From contig JAKASH010000161.1 of the NCBI GenBank assembly GCA_021828225.1, positions 1 to 6,723 of the forward strand: a DNA stretch of 6,723 nucleotides, in the 5' to 3' direction. The notes below the pieces were generated by a model. That model saw only the letters and a list, made by a program, of their open reading frames with translations, was not told the DNA's origin and made no database searches. A program made the position numbers and the translations under genes. Below are positions 1-6,398 of this stretch, in pieces; the first letter of the stretch is position 1, and each line of letters opens with the position of its first letter. The stretch comes from Acidobacteriota bacterium. Lineage in GTDB: Bacteria; Acidobacteriota; Terriglobia; UBA7540.

Positions 1-614
1 ACGTTTATACCGTTACTGAGGGCGAAGTGCTCTACGACGGCAAGAACCTGCTCGACATGGCTCCCGAAGTACGCGCACGCGAAGGCATTTTTCTGGCGTT
101 CCAGTATCCGGTCGAAATTCCCGGCGTGAACAACACCTATTTTCTGCGGGCGGCACTGAACGCGGCGCGCAAGCAGCGTGGAGAGGAAGACTTGGACGCC
201 ATGGACTTTCTCACGCTCATCCGCGAGAAAATCAAGCTGCTGGAAATGGACGAGTCGCTGCTGAACCGCCCCGTGAACGAAGGCTTTTCCGGCGGCGAAA
301 AGAAGCGGAACGAGATTTTCCAGATGGCGGTGCTGGAACCGAAGCTGGCCATCATGGATGAGACGGATTCCGGGCTCGACATCGACGCGCTGAAGATTGT
401 GGCGAACGGCGTGAACTCACTCCGCAGCAAGGAGCGTTCGATCATTGTGGTGACGCACTACCAGCGGCTGCTGAACTATATCGTGCCCGATTTCGTTCAT
501 GTGCTATCAAACGGCCGGATTGTGAAATCCGGTGGCAAAGAGCTGGCGCTCGAACTGGAAGATAAGGGTTACAGCTGGCTTGATGAAACAGTTCCCGCCG
601 GAGAAAGAGCGTAA
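1..614 (+). CDS. sufC: SufC, Fe-S assembly ATPase (5'-truncated)
   Basis: This is the ATPase of the SufBCD scaffold, a cytoplasmic ABC-type ATPase whose ATP cycle reshapes the SufB-SufD pair during cluster assembly. The frame is open from base 3 to the TAA at 612-614, so the start and the Walker A loop lie upstream of the window; the GTG at 27 is an internal valine codon, not a start. Visible motifs in order are the Q-loop (FQYPVEIPG, Gln codon at 102), the ABC signature SGGEKKR (from 288), Walker B with its catalytic glutamate ([12 protein letters not shown], Glu codon at 360) and the H-loop histidine (VVTHYQRLL, codon at 456). The wording RNEIFQM after the signature and [12 protein letters not shown] is typical of SufC and not of transporter ATPases. 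About 204 of the roughly 250 usual residues are present. sufD follows after 98 bp. The only defect seen is truncation by the window edge. Confidence 0.97.
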   Translation, partial: VYTVTEGEVLYDGKNLLDMAPEVRAREGIFLAFQYPVEIPGVNNTYFLRAALNAARKQRGEEDLDAMDFLTLIREKIKLLEMDESLLNRPVNEGFSGGEKKRNEIFQMAVLEPKLAIMDETDSGLDIDALKIVANGVNSLRSKERSIIVVTHYQRLLNYIVPDFVHVLSNGRIVKSGGKELALELEDKGYSWLDETVPAGERA

Positions 615-712
615 GCAGTTCTGAATTATGAAGGCTGAAGTCGCAGAGGGATGGCGTCGTTGCGAGTTGAGCAGGCGATGCCAGAAGAGCAGGAGAAAGA
701 AAACAGAAATCC

Positions 713-2032
713 ATGGCGATTGCACTAAAGGCAAGTGAAGAGATTTATCTGAAGGATTTTCGGGAGTTTGAGGGCCGCCAAGCTCGCACAGCTCCGGCGT
801 GGCTGAAAGAACTGCGCAGCGAGGGCATGCGGGCTTTTGCAGAGCTCGGTTTTCCGACCACGCGAATCGAAGACTGGAAATACACCAATGTGGGGCCCAT
901 TGTGGGCGTTCGTTTCCAGCCGGCGCTTTTTGAGCTGAATGAGAAGATCCGCAACCAGATCAAGGACCTCGCCTATGCCAGGCTTGACTGCACGCGGCTT
1001 GTTTTCGTGAACGGGCATTACATGAAAGAGCTTTCCTCGATCCAGGAGCTTCCCAAGGGCGTCAAGGTCACGAGCATGGCGGAAGCCTTCAAGCAGGAAG
1101 GTGCGATCACAGCGCACCTGGCACGTTATGCCGGCCACAAGACGCATCCTTTCGTTGCGCTCAATACGGCTTTTATGGAAGACGGCGCCTTCATTGAGAT
1201 TCCCAAGGGCGCCGTCATCGAAAAGCCGATCGAGATCCTGTATGCCTCGACAGGCAGCGGGGAGCCCTGGGTAGCGCATCCGCGCAATTTGATTCTGGCA
1301 GCACAAGGAAGCCAGGCCTCGCTGGTGGAAACCTATGTGGGCCTGGACGACAGCGTCTATTTCAACAACGCCGTGACCGAAATCGTGGCGGAAGAAAACG
1401 CCCATGTCGATTACGTCAAACTTCAGAGCGAGAGCGAGGCGGCGTTCCACGTGGCCACGGTGCTGGCTTATGCCGCGCGCAACGGAGCCGTGCAGACAAG
1501 TTCCATCCAGTTCGGCGCGCGCCTGGGCCGCGAGGAACTGACCACGGTCCTGGACGGCGAAGGAGCGGAAGCGTATCTTTACGGCCTGTACGTCACAAAC
1601 GGCCAGCAGTTGATTGACAACCACACGGCCATCGACCACGCCCGGCCGCACTGCTCAAGCCGCGAATTCTACAAGGGCATCCTGGACGGGAAATCGAACG
1701 GGGTATTTAACGGCAAGATCCTGGTACGCAAGGACGCGCAGAAAACCGACTCGAAACAGAGCGACAAGAACCTGCTGCTTTCCGATGCTGCCACCATCAA
1801 CACCAAGCCGCAGCTTGAGATTTTTGCCGACGACGTGAAATGTACGCATGGCGCGACCGTCGGCCAGATTGATCCTGAATCGATCTTTTATCTGCGTTCG
1901 CGCGGCATTGGGCTTGAAGAGGCGCGCAAGCTGCTGATTGTGGCCTTTGCCAACGAGATTATCGAACGGGTGAAATTCGAGCCGCTCCGGGAACATCTGA
2001 AAGCGGCGCTGCTGGCAAAGATGAGAAGCTGA
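713..2032 (+). CDS. sufD: SufD, Fe-S cluster assembly scaffold subunit
   Basis: SufD is the partner of SufB in the SufBC2D complex and is needed for iron acquisition and cluster assembly on the scaffold. The product is 439 residues, a usual SufD length. It has a helical N-terminal part (about 1-110, including RIEDWKYTNV), a long beta-helix core (about 150-370) and a helical C-terminus. The C-terminal signature SDAATINTKPQLEIFADDVK, followed by CTHGATVGQID and FYLRSRGI, separates SufD from its paralogue SufB. Cys377 and His379 in that motif match the Cys/His pair implicated in E. coli SufD at the SufB-SufD interface. I chose the ATG at 713: in the same frame there is a TGA at 668-670 and no start codon between. 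A purine-rich AGGAGA at 691-696 lies 16 bases upstream, which is a long spacing. Its position between sufC and sufS supports the call. Confidence 0.96.
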   Translation: MAIALKASEEIYLKDFREFEGRQARTAPAWLKELRSEGMRAFAELGFPTTRIEDWKYTNVGPIVGVRFQPALFELNEKIRNQIKDLAYARLDCTRLVFVNGHYMKELSSIQELPKGVKVTSMAEAFKQEGAITAHLARYAGHKTHPFVALNTAFMEDGAFIEIPKGAVIEKPIEILYASTGSGEPWVAHPRNLILAAQGSQASLVETYVGLDDSVYFNNAVTEIVAEENAHVDYVKLQSESEAAFHVATVLAYAARNGAVQTSSIQFGARLGREELTTVLDGEGAEAYLYGLYVTNGQQLIDNHTAIDHARPHCSSREFYKGILDGKSNGVFNGKILVRKDAQKTDSKQSDKNLLLSDAATINTKPQLEIFADDVKCTHGATVGQIDPESIFYLRSRGIGLEEARKLLIVAFANEIIERVKFEPLREHLKAALLAKMRS

Positions 2033-2131
2033 AAGGACGGGATCGAAGAGGTATCATCCGTTCTGCATTGTAGTCGTCGGACGGCGGATACGCTCTTTTG
2101 GAATTCGCCGTTCAGAATCTGGAAAAGAATC

Positions 2132-3403
2132 ATGGCTATCACCCCGCAGCACATCGCCGACACCGCAGTTAGGAAATCGTCGCCGAAATTTGACGTTGAG
2201 CAAATTCGCAAGGATTTCCCTGCCCTTCAGCAGATGGTCCACGGCAAGCCGCTGGTTTACCTGGATAATGCCGCCACCAGCCAGAAGCCGCTGGCGGTGA
2301 TCGAGGCGGAGGAGCATTTCTACCGCCGGGACTGTTCTAACATTCATCGCGGCGTCCACGAATTGAGCGAGCGGGCAACCAAGTCCTATGAAGACGCCCG
2401 CGTGAAGGCGCAACGATTTCTGAACGCGCGCGACAGCAAGGAAATCATCTTTGTGCGCGGCGCCACGGAAGCCATCAATTTGGTCGCCAACAGCTTCGGG
2501 CGGAAGAACGTGGTGGCGGGCGACGAAATCCTGATCACCGCCATGGAGCACCATTCAAACATTGTCCCGTGGCAGATTCTGTGCGAAGAGAAGGGAGCGA
2601 AGCTGCGCGTGGCGCCCATCAACGATCGCGGCGAAGTTCTTTTCGACGAATTCGAAAAGCTGCTGGGGCCGAAGACTCGGCTGGCGGCCGTGGTGCACGT
2701 TTCTAACGTGCTCGGGACCATCAATCCTGTGCGGGAGATAGTCGAAGCGGCGCATCGCAAGAACATTCCCGTGCTGCTGGACGGCGCGCAGGCTGCGCCG
2801 CACCTCAAAGTGGACGTTCAGGCGCTCGATTGCGAATTCTACGCGTTCTCGGGCCACAAGCTTTACGGCCCGACGGGCGTAGGCGTGCTTTACGGCAAGG
2901 CCGATCTGCTGGACGCCATGCCTCCCTACCAGGGCGGCGGGGACATGATCAGTTCCGTCACGTTCGAGAAGACCATCTACAATTCGCTGCCCTACAAGTT
3001 CGAGGCCGGAACCTCGAACATTGCTGGAGGCATCGGGCTGGGAGCAGCCATTGACTACGTGAATCAGATCGGGATGGAGAATATCACCGCCTACGAAGAA
3101 GAATTGCTGGCCTACGCCACCAAGGTCATCAGTCCGATTCCGGGACTTAAGATTATCGGCACGGCGAAAAAGAAAGCCGGCGTGATTTCGTTTGTGATGG
3201 ACGGCATCCACCCGCACGACGTGGGAACAGTGCTCGACCAGGAAGGCATCGCCGTGCGCACAGGTCACCACTGCGCGCAGCCGCTGATGGAGCGCTTCAA
3301 GATTCCGGCCACGACCCGCGCCTCTCTGGCGTTTTATAATACAAAGAGAGAGATTGACACACTGGTCGCAGGGATTCAAAAGGTGAAGGAGCTGCTGGGC
3401 TGA
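2132..3403 (+). CDS. sufS: SufS, group II cysteine desulfurase
   Basis: SufS is a PLP-dependent desulfurase that converts L-cysteine to L-alanine and leaves a persulfide on an active-site cysteine for Fe-S assembly. The product is 423 residues. Seen in order are YLDNAATSQKP (about 43-53), MEHHSNIVPW, DGAQAAPH, the PLP-binding lysine in FSGHKLYGPTG (Lys243) and the persulfide cysteine in RTGHHCAQPLM (Cys381). Both key residues are offset by +17 from E. coli SufS (Lys226, Cys364), which fits a short N-terminal extension of about 17 residues. The RTGHHC motif marks the SufS/CsdA group, not IscS/NifS. The ATG at 2132 is preceded by a weak GGAAAAG (2121-2127). The stop TGA overlaps the sufU ATG by one base (TGATG), implying translational coupling and a shared transcript. 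Confidence 0.98.
   Translation: MAITPQHIADTAVRKSSPKFDVEQIRKDFPALQQMVHGKPLVYLDNAATSQKPLAVIEAEEHFYRRDCSNIHRGVHELSERATKSYEDARVKAQRFLNARDSKEIIFVRGATEAINLVANSFGRKNVVAGDEILITAMEHHSNIVPWQILCEEKGAKLRVAPINDRGEVLFDEFEKLLGPKTRLAAVVHVSNVLGTINPVREIVEAAHRKNIPVLLDGAQAAPHLKVDVQALDCEFYAFSGHKLYGPTGVGVLYGKADLLDAMPPYQGGGDMISSVTFEKTIYNSLPYKFEAGTSNIAGGIGLGAAIDYVNQIGMENITAYEEELLAYATKVISPIPGLKIIGTAKKKAGVISFVMDGIHPHDVGTVLDQEGIAVRTGHHCAQPLMERFKIPATTRASLAFYNTKREIDTLVAGIQKVKELLG
3386..3391 (+). promoter_or_regulatory. Ribosome binding site for sufU inside sufS
   Basis: AAGGAG lies within the last codons of sufS, 11 bases before the sufU ATG at 3403. Together with the TGATG stop/start overlap it supports this start for sufU and suggests coupled translation of the desulfurase and its sulfur acceptor. 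Confidence 0.7.
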
Positions 3404-3858
3404 TGCCGGATTTGCGCGGTTTGTACCAGGAAGTGATTCTGGATCACAGCAAGCGGCCGCGGAACTATCGCGTGCTGGAAGGGGCTGATCACCACGCGGA
3501 AGGCTACAACCCGCTGTGCGGAGACCGGATTACGATTTACCTCAAGATCGAGGACGACCGGATCAGCGACGTCGCGTTCCAGGGCTCCGGCTGTGCTATC
3601 TCCACATCCTCAGCGTCCATCCTGACGGAGACGGTGAAAGGCAAGACGCTGGCTGAAGCCGATGCGCTGTTCGAGAAGTTTCACGCTCTGGTGACAGGCG
3701 AAGCAAACGGCAACCAAGCCGGCGATGCTTCGCTGGGCAAGCTGGCGGTCTTTTCGGGAGTGGCGGAGTTTCCGGTGCGCGTGAAGTGCGCAACGCTCGC
3801 CTGGCACACGCTGCGAAGCGCGCTGAAGGGCGAAGCAAAGACTGTAACAACCGAATAG
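3403..3858 (+). CDS. sufU: SufU, Zn-dependent sulfur transferase / scaffold-like protein
   Basis: SufU belongs to the IscU-fold family. Studied SufU proteins (B. subtilis) bind zinc and accept persulfide sulfur from SufS. The product is 151 residues. It carries NPLCGD (Cys39, Asp41), GSGCAIS (Cys64) and KCATLAW (Cys129), the three cysteines and aspartate expected for the Zn site and sulfur acceptance. About 64 residues separate the second and third cysteines, compared with about 42 in IscU. This is the insertion of roughly 20 residues that distinguishes SufU from IscU, and here it runs approximately from FEKFHALV to ASLGKL. The start overlaps the sufS stop, so the partner genes are coupled. 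No SufE or SufA gene is seen nearby, consistent with SufU being the sulfur relay for this SufS. The next gene begins 13 bases after the stop. Confidence 0.96.
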   Translation: MPDLRGLYQEVILDHSKRPRNYRVLEGADHHAEGYNPLCGDRITIYLKIEDDRISDVAFQGSGCAISTSSASILTETVKGKTLAEADALFEKFHALVTGEANGNQAGDASLGKLAVFSGVAEFPVRVKCATLAWHTLRSALKGEAKTVTTE

Positions 3859-3871
3859 GGATTGGTTCGCT

Positions 3872-4276
3872 ATGGACGAGAACAACAAGAACAACGCGCA
3901 GCAAGCTGTGACGAACCCCGCCGGCGCGGCGGAATCCAAGCCGAAGACGGCGGCCGCAGGCAGCGCAGAAACCGAGGCTCTGAAGGAGAAGGTAGTCGAG
4001 GCGGTCAAGACGTGCTACGACCCGGAGATTCCCGTCGACATTTACGAGCTGGGGCTGATCTATGACATCAGCGTCACGCCGTCGTCGGAGGTTTCCGTGA
4101 AGATGACGCTGACCAGCCCGGCGTGCCCTGCGGCCATGTCGCTGCCGGGCGAGGTGGAAGACAAGATTCGCGTGATGGCTAACGCAAAAGACGTGAAAGT
4201 GGAAGTGGTTTGGGATCCCCCCTGGAATCCCAGTATGATGTCGGAAGCGGCCAGGTTGCAGTTGGGCATGATGTGA
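3872..4276 (+). CDS. sufT: SufT, MIP18/DUF59-family Fe-S maturation protein
   Basis: This is a small MIP18-family (DUF59) protein. SufT members help mature or deliver Fe-S clusters to target enzymes, and related proteins include PaaD and eukaryotic CIA2. The product is 134 residues. The domain begins near residue 36 and contains DPEIPVDIYELGLIYDI (50-66), MTLTSPACPAA with the conserved Cys85, and the C-terminal VVWDPPWNPSMMSEAARLQL. A second cysteine, Cys48, sits just before DPEIP. The first 33 or so residues are rich in Asn, Ala, Lys and Gln and look disordered; many family members lack such a tail. The ATG at 3872 has AGGGA (3857-3861) ten bases upstream, overlapping the sufU stop. That leaves 13 bp between the genes, so it is almost certainly in the same operon. 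SufT is preferred over PaaD because of the SUF context; the exact biochemical role is inferred from family data. Confidence 0.92.
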   Translation: MDENNKNNAQQAVTNPAGAAESKPKTAAAGSAETEALKEKVVEAVKTCYDPEIPVDIYELGLIYDISVTPSSEVSVKMTLTSPACPAAMSLPGEVEDKIRVMANAKDVKVEVVWDPPWNPSMMSEAARLQLGMM

Positions 4277-4328
4277 GAATCAGGCAAGGAGTCCGGTTGC
4301 GCGTGAGTGTGCGGCCGGGAGAATCATC

Positions 4329-4844
4329 ATGAAACTGACATCCCAGGAAGAATACGGACTGCGATGCCTGTTGCGGCTGGCGCGGGAAGGTGAAGGCGGA
4401 AGCCTGACCATCCCCAAGATCAGCCAGAAGGAAGGCATCTCCAACTTTTATGTCGCCAAGCTGATGCGCATCCTGCGGCGAGGCGGACTGGTCAAGAGCG
4501 TCCGGGGACAGGCCGGCGGCTACGCGCTGGCGCGCCCGGCAGACAAGATTGTAGTGGGCGAGGCGCTGGCGATTCTGGGCGGCCGGCTGTACGATCCGGC
4601 GTTTTGCAACGAGCACGCAGGCAGCGAAAGTTTTTGCGCGAATTCCGTGGACTGCTCCATGCGCTCGCTGTGGCGCGCCGTACAGCATGTGATTGACCAA
4701 GTACTGAGCAAGACCACACTGAAGGATCTGCTCTCCAACGAGCAGGAGATGACGTCGTGGACCGGGCACCTGGTGAAGGTGACGCCCGCTCCGGTCACAT
4801 CGCTGATCATGCCCGTGCGCATCGACGAACACAAGTCTCTTTGA
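4329..4844 (+). CDS. Rrf2-family transcriptional regulator, probable Fe-S sensor
   Basis: This is a winged-helix repressor/activator of the Rrf2 family, to which IscR, NsrR and RirA belong. The product is 171 residues. The N-terminal DNA-binding domain shows LTSQEEYGLRCLLRLA (3-18), a helix-turn-helix around ISQKEGISNFYVAKLMRIL (31-49) and the wing GLVKSVRGQAGGYALARP (53-70). Cys93, Cys103 and Cys109 lie where Fe-S ligands occur in the family, spaced C-X9-C-X5-C. IscR and NsrR have C-X5-C-X5-C, so the first loop is longer here; His96 falls inside it. The start ATG has GGGAGA (4317-4322) six bases upstream. The gene is 52 bp after sufT, on the same strand, at the distal end of the suf genes. 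It probably autoregulates the operon, but no operator can be identified in the window because the sufB promoter region is outside it. IscR-like and SufR-like roles cannot be separated from sequence alone. Confidence 0.92.
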   Translation: MKLTSQEEYGLRCLLRLAREGEGGSLTIPKISQKEGISNFYVAKLMRILRRGGLVKSVRGQAGGYALARPADKIVVGEALAILGGRLYDPAFCNEHAGSESFCANSVDCSMRSLWRAVQHVIDQVLSKTTLKDLLSNEQEMTSWTGHLVKVTPAPVTSLIMPVRIDEHKSL

Positions 4845-4900
4845 GAGCCGTCTCGCGGCCGCTCATCACCGATTGCCTTCATCTGCATTCCATACTATTC

Positions 4901-4904
4901 GAGG
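4901..4904 (+). promoter_or_regulatory. ygfZ: Ribosome binding site fixing the ygfZ start
   Basis: GAGG stands seven bases before the ATG at 4912. A TTG at 4873 is in frame but has no comparable site and would add 13 residues unlike the family, so the ATG is preferred. Confidence 0.65.
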
Positions 4905-4911
4905 CGAACTC

Positions 4912-6015
4912 ATGACGGCAGACCTGACGCGGAGTCCTCTGGCTGATTACCACGTCTCGCACGGCGCAACTCTCGGCGAGTTTCATGGCGCAATCGTTCC
5001 CGCGCGATTCACCGATCCCGTCCAGGAACACCAGGCCGTGCGCACGGCAGCGGGACTCTTCGACTTCTCCTTTCGCGCCAAATTTGCGTTGACCGGAAGA
5101 GACAGCGCGAAATTCCTGCACCGCATCGTATCGAACGACATCAAGAGCCTGGCCGCAGGGCAGGGCATCTACACGACGCTGCTGAATCCGCATGGACAGA
5201 TTCTCGCAGACCTCCGCGTTTACGCGATGGAGGACCGTCTGCTTCTGGATACCGACACCGACCTGCGCGCTAAAGCCATGGCAATCCTTCAGCGATACAT
5301 CATCGCGGACCAGGTAAAGATCGAGCCGCTCGAAACCTGCGCCCTGGCTTTCGAAGGGCCACAGGCCGCGGGCTTACTGGAAAAGACCCTGCACGTGGAC
5401 CTGCCGCCGCTCAAAGAGTTTGAGCACTTTGCGACAAACTACGGCGGATTCCCGCTCCGAGTGGTCCGAATCAGCAACACCGGCGAAGAAGGCTACGAAG
5501 CCTGGGTCGGCCCCAAAGGCATGATGGGCCTGTGGGGCGCGGCGTGCGGGCAGGCCCCGAGCTACGGCATGCTGCCCTGCGGAACCGAAGCCCTGGAGTC
5601 GCTGCGGATTGAGGCTGGCATTCCGCGCTACGGCTCGGAGCTGGGCGAGGACACGCTGCCGCTCGAAGCCAACCTGATGAACGCTCTCAGCTTCAACAAG
5701 GGCTGTTATATCGGCCAGGAAATCGTGGAGCGCGCCAGGAGCCGAGGCCACGTGAACTGGAAGCTGGCGGGCGTCACCATCGAGGGCGACCAGCCGCCCG
5801 CGCCGGGCGAGAAGCTGACCCGCGACGGGAATGAGGTGGGCGAGGTCACGAGCGCCTGCCTGTCGCCCACTCTCGAGAAGACTATCGCCCTTGCTTACAT
5901 CCGCAAGGAACATCTGGAGGCCGGAACACGCCTTCAGACCGCTTCGGGCGCGCCGGCTGAAATCACCAGCCTGCCCTTCTATCACCGCCCGGCCCTGGCA
6001 GGCAAGCTTACCTGA
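4912..6015 (+). CDS. ygfZ: YgfZ/GcvT-family folate-binding Fe-S maintenance protein
   Basis: This is a cytoplasmic folate-binding protein of the YgfZ/IBA57 (CAF17) family, which resembles the glycine cleavage T-protein but supports assembly or repair of certain Fe-S enzymes. From the ATG at 4912 the product is 367 residues. The YgfZ signature KGCYIGQE is present with Lys263 and Cys265, followed by RARSRGHVNWKL. The T-protein lacks this cysteine motif, so GcvT is less likely. The N-terminal part (YHVSHGATLGEF, then VRTAAGLFDFSFRAKFALTG) reads very much like GcvT, and the total length (367, compared with about 326 for E. coli YgfZ) is also GcvT-like. FLHRIVSNDIKSL contains the conserved Asn75-Asp76 pair of the folate-binding fold. 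A C-terminal barrel domain begins near residue 275. The gene follows the Rrf2 regulator after 67 bp, on the same strand, and may be co-transcribed with the suf genes; its function fits theirs. Confidence 0.9.
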   Translation: MTADLTRSPLADYHVSHGATLGEFHGAIVPARFTDPVQEHQAVRTAAGLFDFSFRAKFALTGRDSAKFLHRIVSNDIKSLAAGQGIYTTLLNPHGQILADLRVYAMEDRLLLDTDTDLRAKAMAILQRYIIADQVKIEPLETCALAFEGPQAAGLLEKTLHVDLPPLKEFEHFATNYGGFPLRVVRISNTGEEGYEAWVGPKGMMGLWGAACGQAPSYGMLPCGTEALESLRIEAGIPRYGSELGEDTLPLEANLMNALSFNKGCYIGQEIVERARSRGHVNWKLAGVTIEGDQPPAPGEKLTRDGNEVGEVTSACLSPTLEKTIALAYIRKEHLEAGTRLQTASGAPAEITSLPFYHRPALAGKLT

Positions 6016-6114
6016 ATTGGGGCTTGATCCGTCCGCAGGTTCTTTGTGATCGTAGAGGCTCACCGCCGAGGGTTCATCCATCATGGCCAACTCGCTGGAG
6101 CGCAAGCAAGCGGG

Positions 6115-6183
6115 CTAGGCTCTCATCAGGGACTTGAAGGTATTGCCGAACGACTGGTAGGTTTCCGGGTCGTTTTGGCACAT
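6115..6183 (-). CDS. Candidate small ORF, 22 residues, unrecognised
   Basis: On the minus strand an ATG (6183-6181) opens 22 codons and closes at TAG (6117-6115). The product begins MCQNDPETYQSFGN and ends FKSLMRA; I do not recognise it. Three things favour translation. GAGG lies seven bases before the ATG. An in-frame stop just upstream fixes the start. By my count 17 of the 21 codons after the ATG end in G or C, like the real genes here. It converges on the 3' end of ygfZ and sits just downstream, on its own strand, of a T-rich/A-rich stretch (6184-6240) that could hold a promoter, though I found no convincing -35/-10 pair. It has no membrane segment and a single cysteine. It could be a real small protein, the leftover start of a lost gene, or chance. 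Confidence 0.35.
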   Translation of the reverse strand: MCQNDPETYQSFGNTFKSLMRA

Positions 6184-6243
6184 CCTTTTTCCTCAATAAC
6201 TTACTCAGTTCGTTTTAAAAAAAGTCTTTTCTTCTGTTTTTGC

Positions 6244-6286
6244 CGTGCAAAACGGCCTCGCAATTTCATTGTTTGAGGTTTGCACG
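6244..6286. repeat. Nested inverted repeat (three stacked stems)
   Basis: CGTGCAAA (6244-6251) is perfectly repeated in inverted form as TTTGCACG (6279-6286). Inside it CCTC (6256-6259) pairs with GAGG (6275-6278), and inside that CAAT (6261-6264) pairs with ATTG (6268-6271) around a three-base loop. Together they give 16 base pairs with small bulges. An alternative hairpin, GCCGT/ACGGC (6242-6256), competes for the left arm. No T-run follows on either strand in the correct position, so this is not a standard terminator. Confidence 0.5.
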
Positions 6287-6351
6287 CCGTATTGTGGCCT
6301 ATCCATGGCGTCTTTTCGCTCTCCTTTTTCCCGCCTTTGTACCGGAACGTT

Positions 6352-6363
6352 CGTTGTGCAACG
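6352..6363. repeat. Short palindrome CGTTG-TG-CAACG
   Basis: A perfect 5-bp inverted repeat separated by two bases lies just before the larger hairpin at 6366-6398. It could be a protein-binding dyad. It is too short to rule out chance. Confidence 0.3.
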
Positions 6364-6365
6364 GT

Positions 6366-6398
6366 GCGGCCTTTCCTTGCCAACCAGGGAAAAGCCGC
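6366..6398. repeat. Long hairpin-forming inverted repeat
   Basis: The left arm starts GCGGCCTTTCC and the right arm ends GGAAAAGCCGC. They pair over 11 positions with one C-A mismatch, and T-G, T-A and G-C pairs extend the stem to about 13 pairs around a loop of roughly five bases. No T-run follows on either strand, which argues against an intrinsic terminator. Confidence 0.5.

Noticed and set aside
27..29. GTG as the start of a short SufC
   Set aside because: The frame is open upstream with SufC-like residues (YTVTEGEV), and a start here would remove the Walker A loop; the gene is cut by the window edge.
628..738. 36-codon + strand ORF between sufC and sufD (begins MKAEVAEGWRRC)
   Set aside because: No ribosome binding site, a highly basic product of no known type, and it runs into the sufD start in another frame; probably chance.
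725..1651. Long minus-strand open frame of 308 codons inside sufD
   Set aside because: It is the antisense shadow of a well-conserved sufD; its product has no recognisable motif, and the + strand protein matches its family along the whole length.
2555..3379. Long minus-strand open frame of 274 codons inside sufS
   Set aside because: Antisense shadow of sufS, caused by GC-rich codon structure; no family features.
4873..4911. Upstream TTG start for ygfZ
   Set aside because: No good ribosome binding site, and it adds 13 residues unlike the family; the ATG at 4912 has GAGG at seven bases.
5374..6105. Minus-strand open frame of 243 codons over ygfZ
   Set aside because: Mostly antisense to ygfZ, whose + strand frame carries the KGCYIGQE signature; no motif in the minus product.
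6242..6256. GCCGT/ACGGC hairpin as an intrinsic terminator
   Set aside because: The T-rich sequence precedes the hairpin on the + strand, and on the minus strand it is followed by an A-rich run, so the T-run is missing where it is needed.
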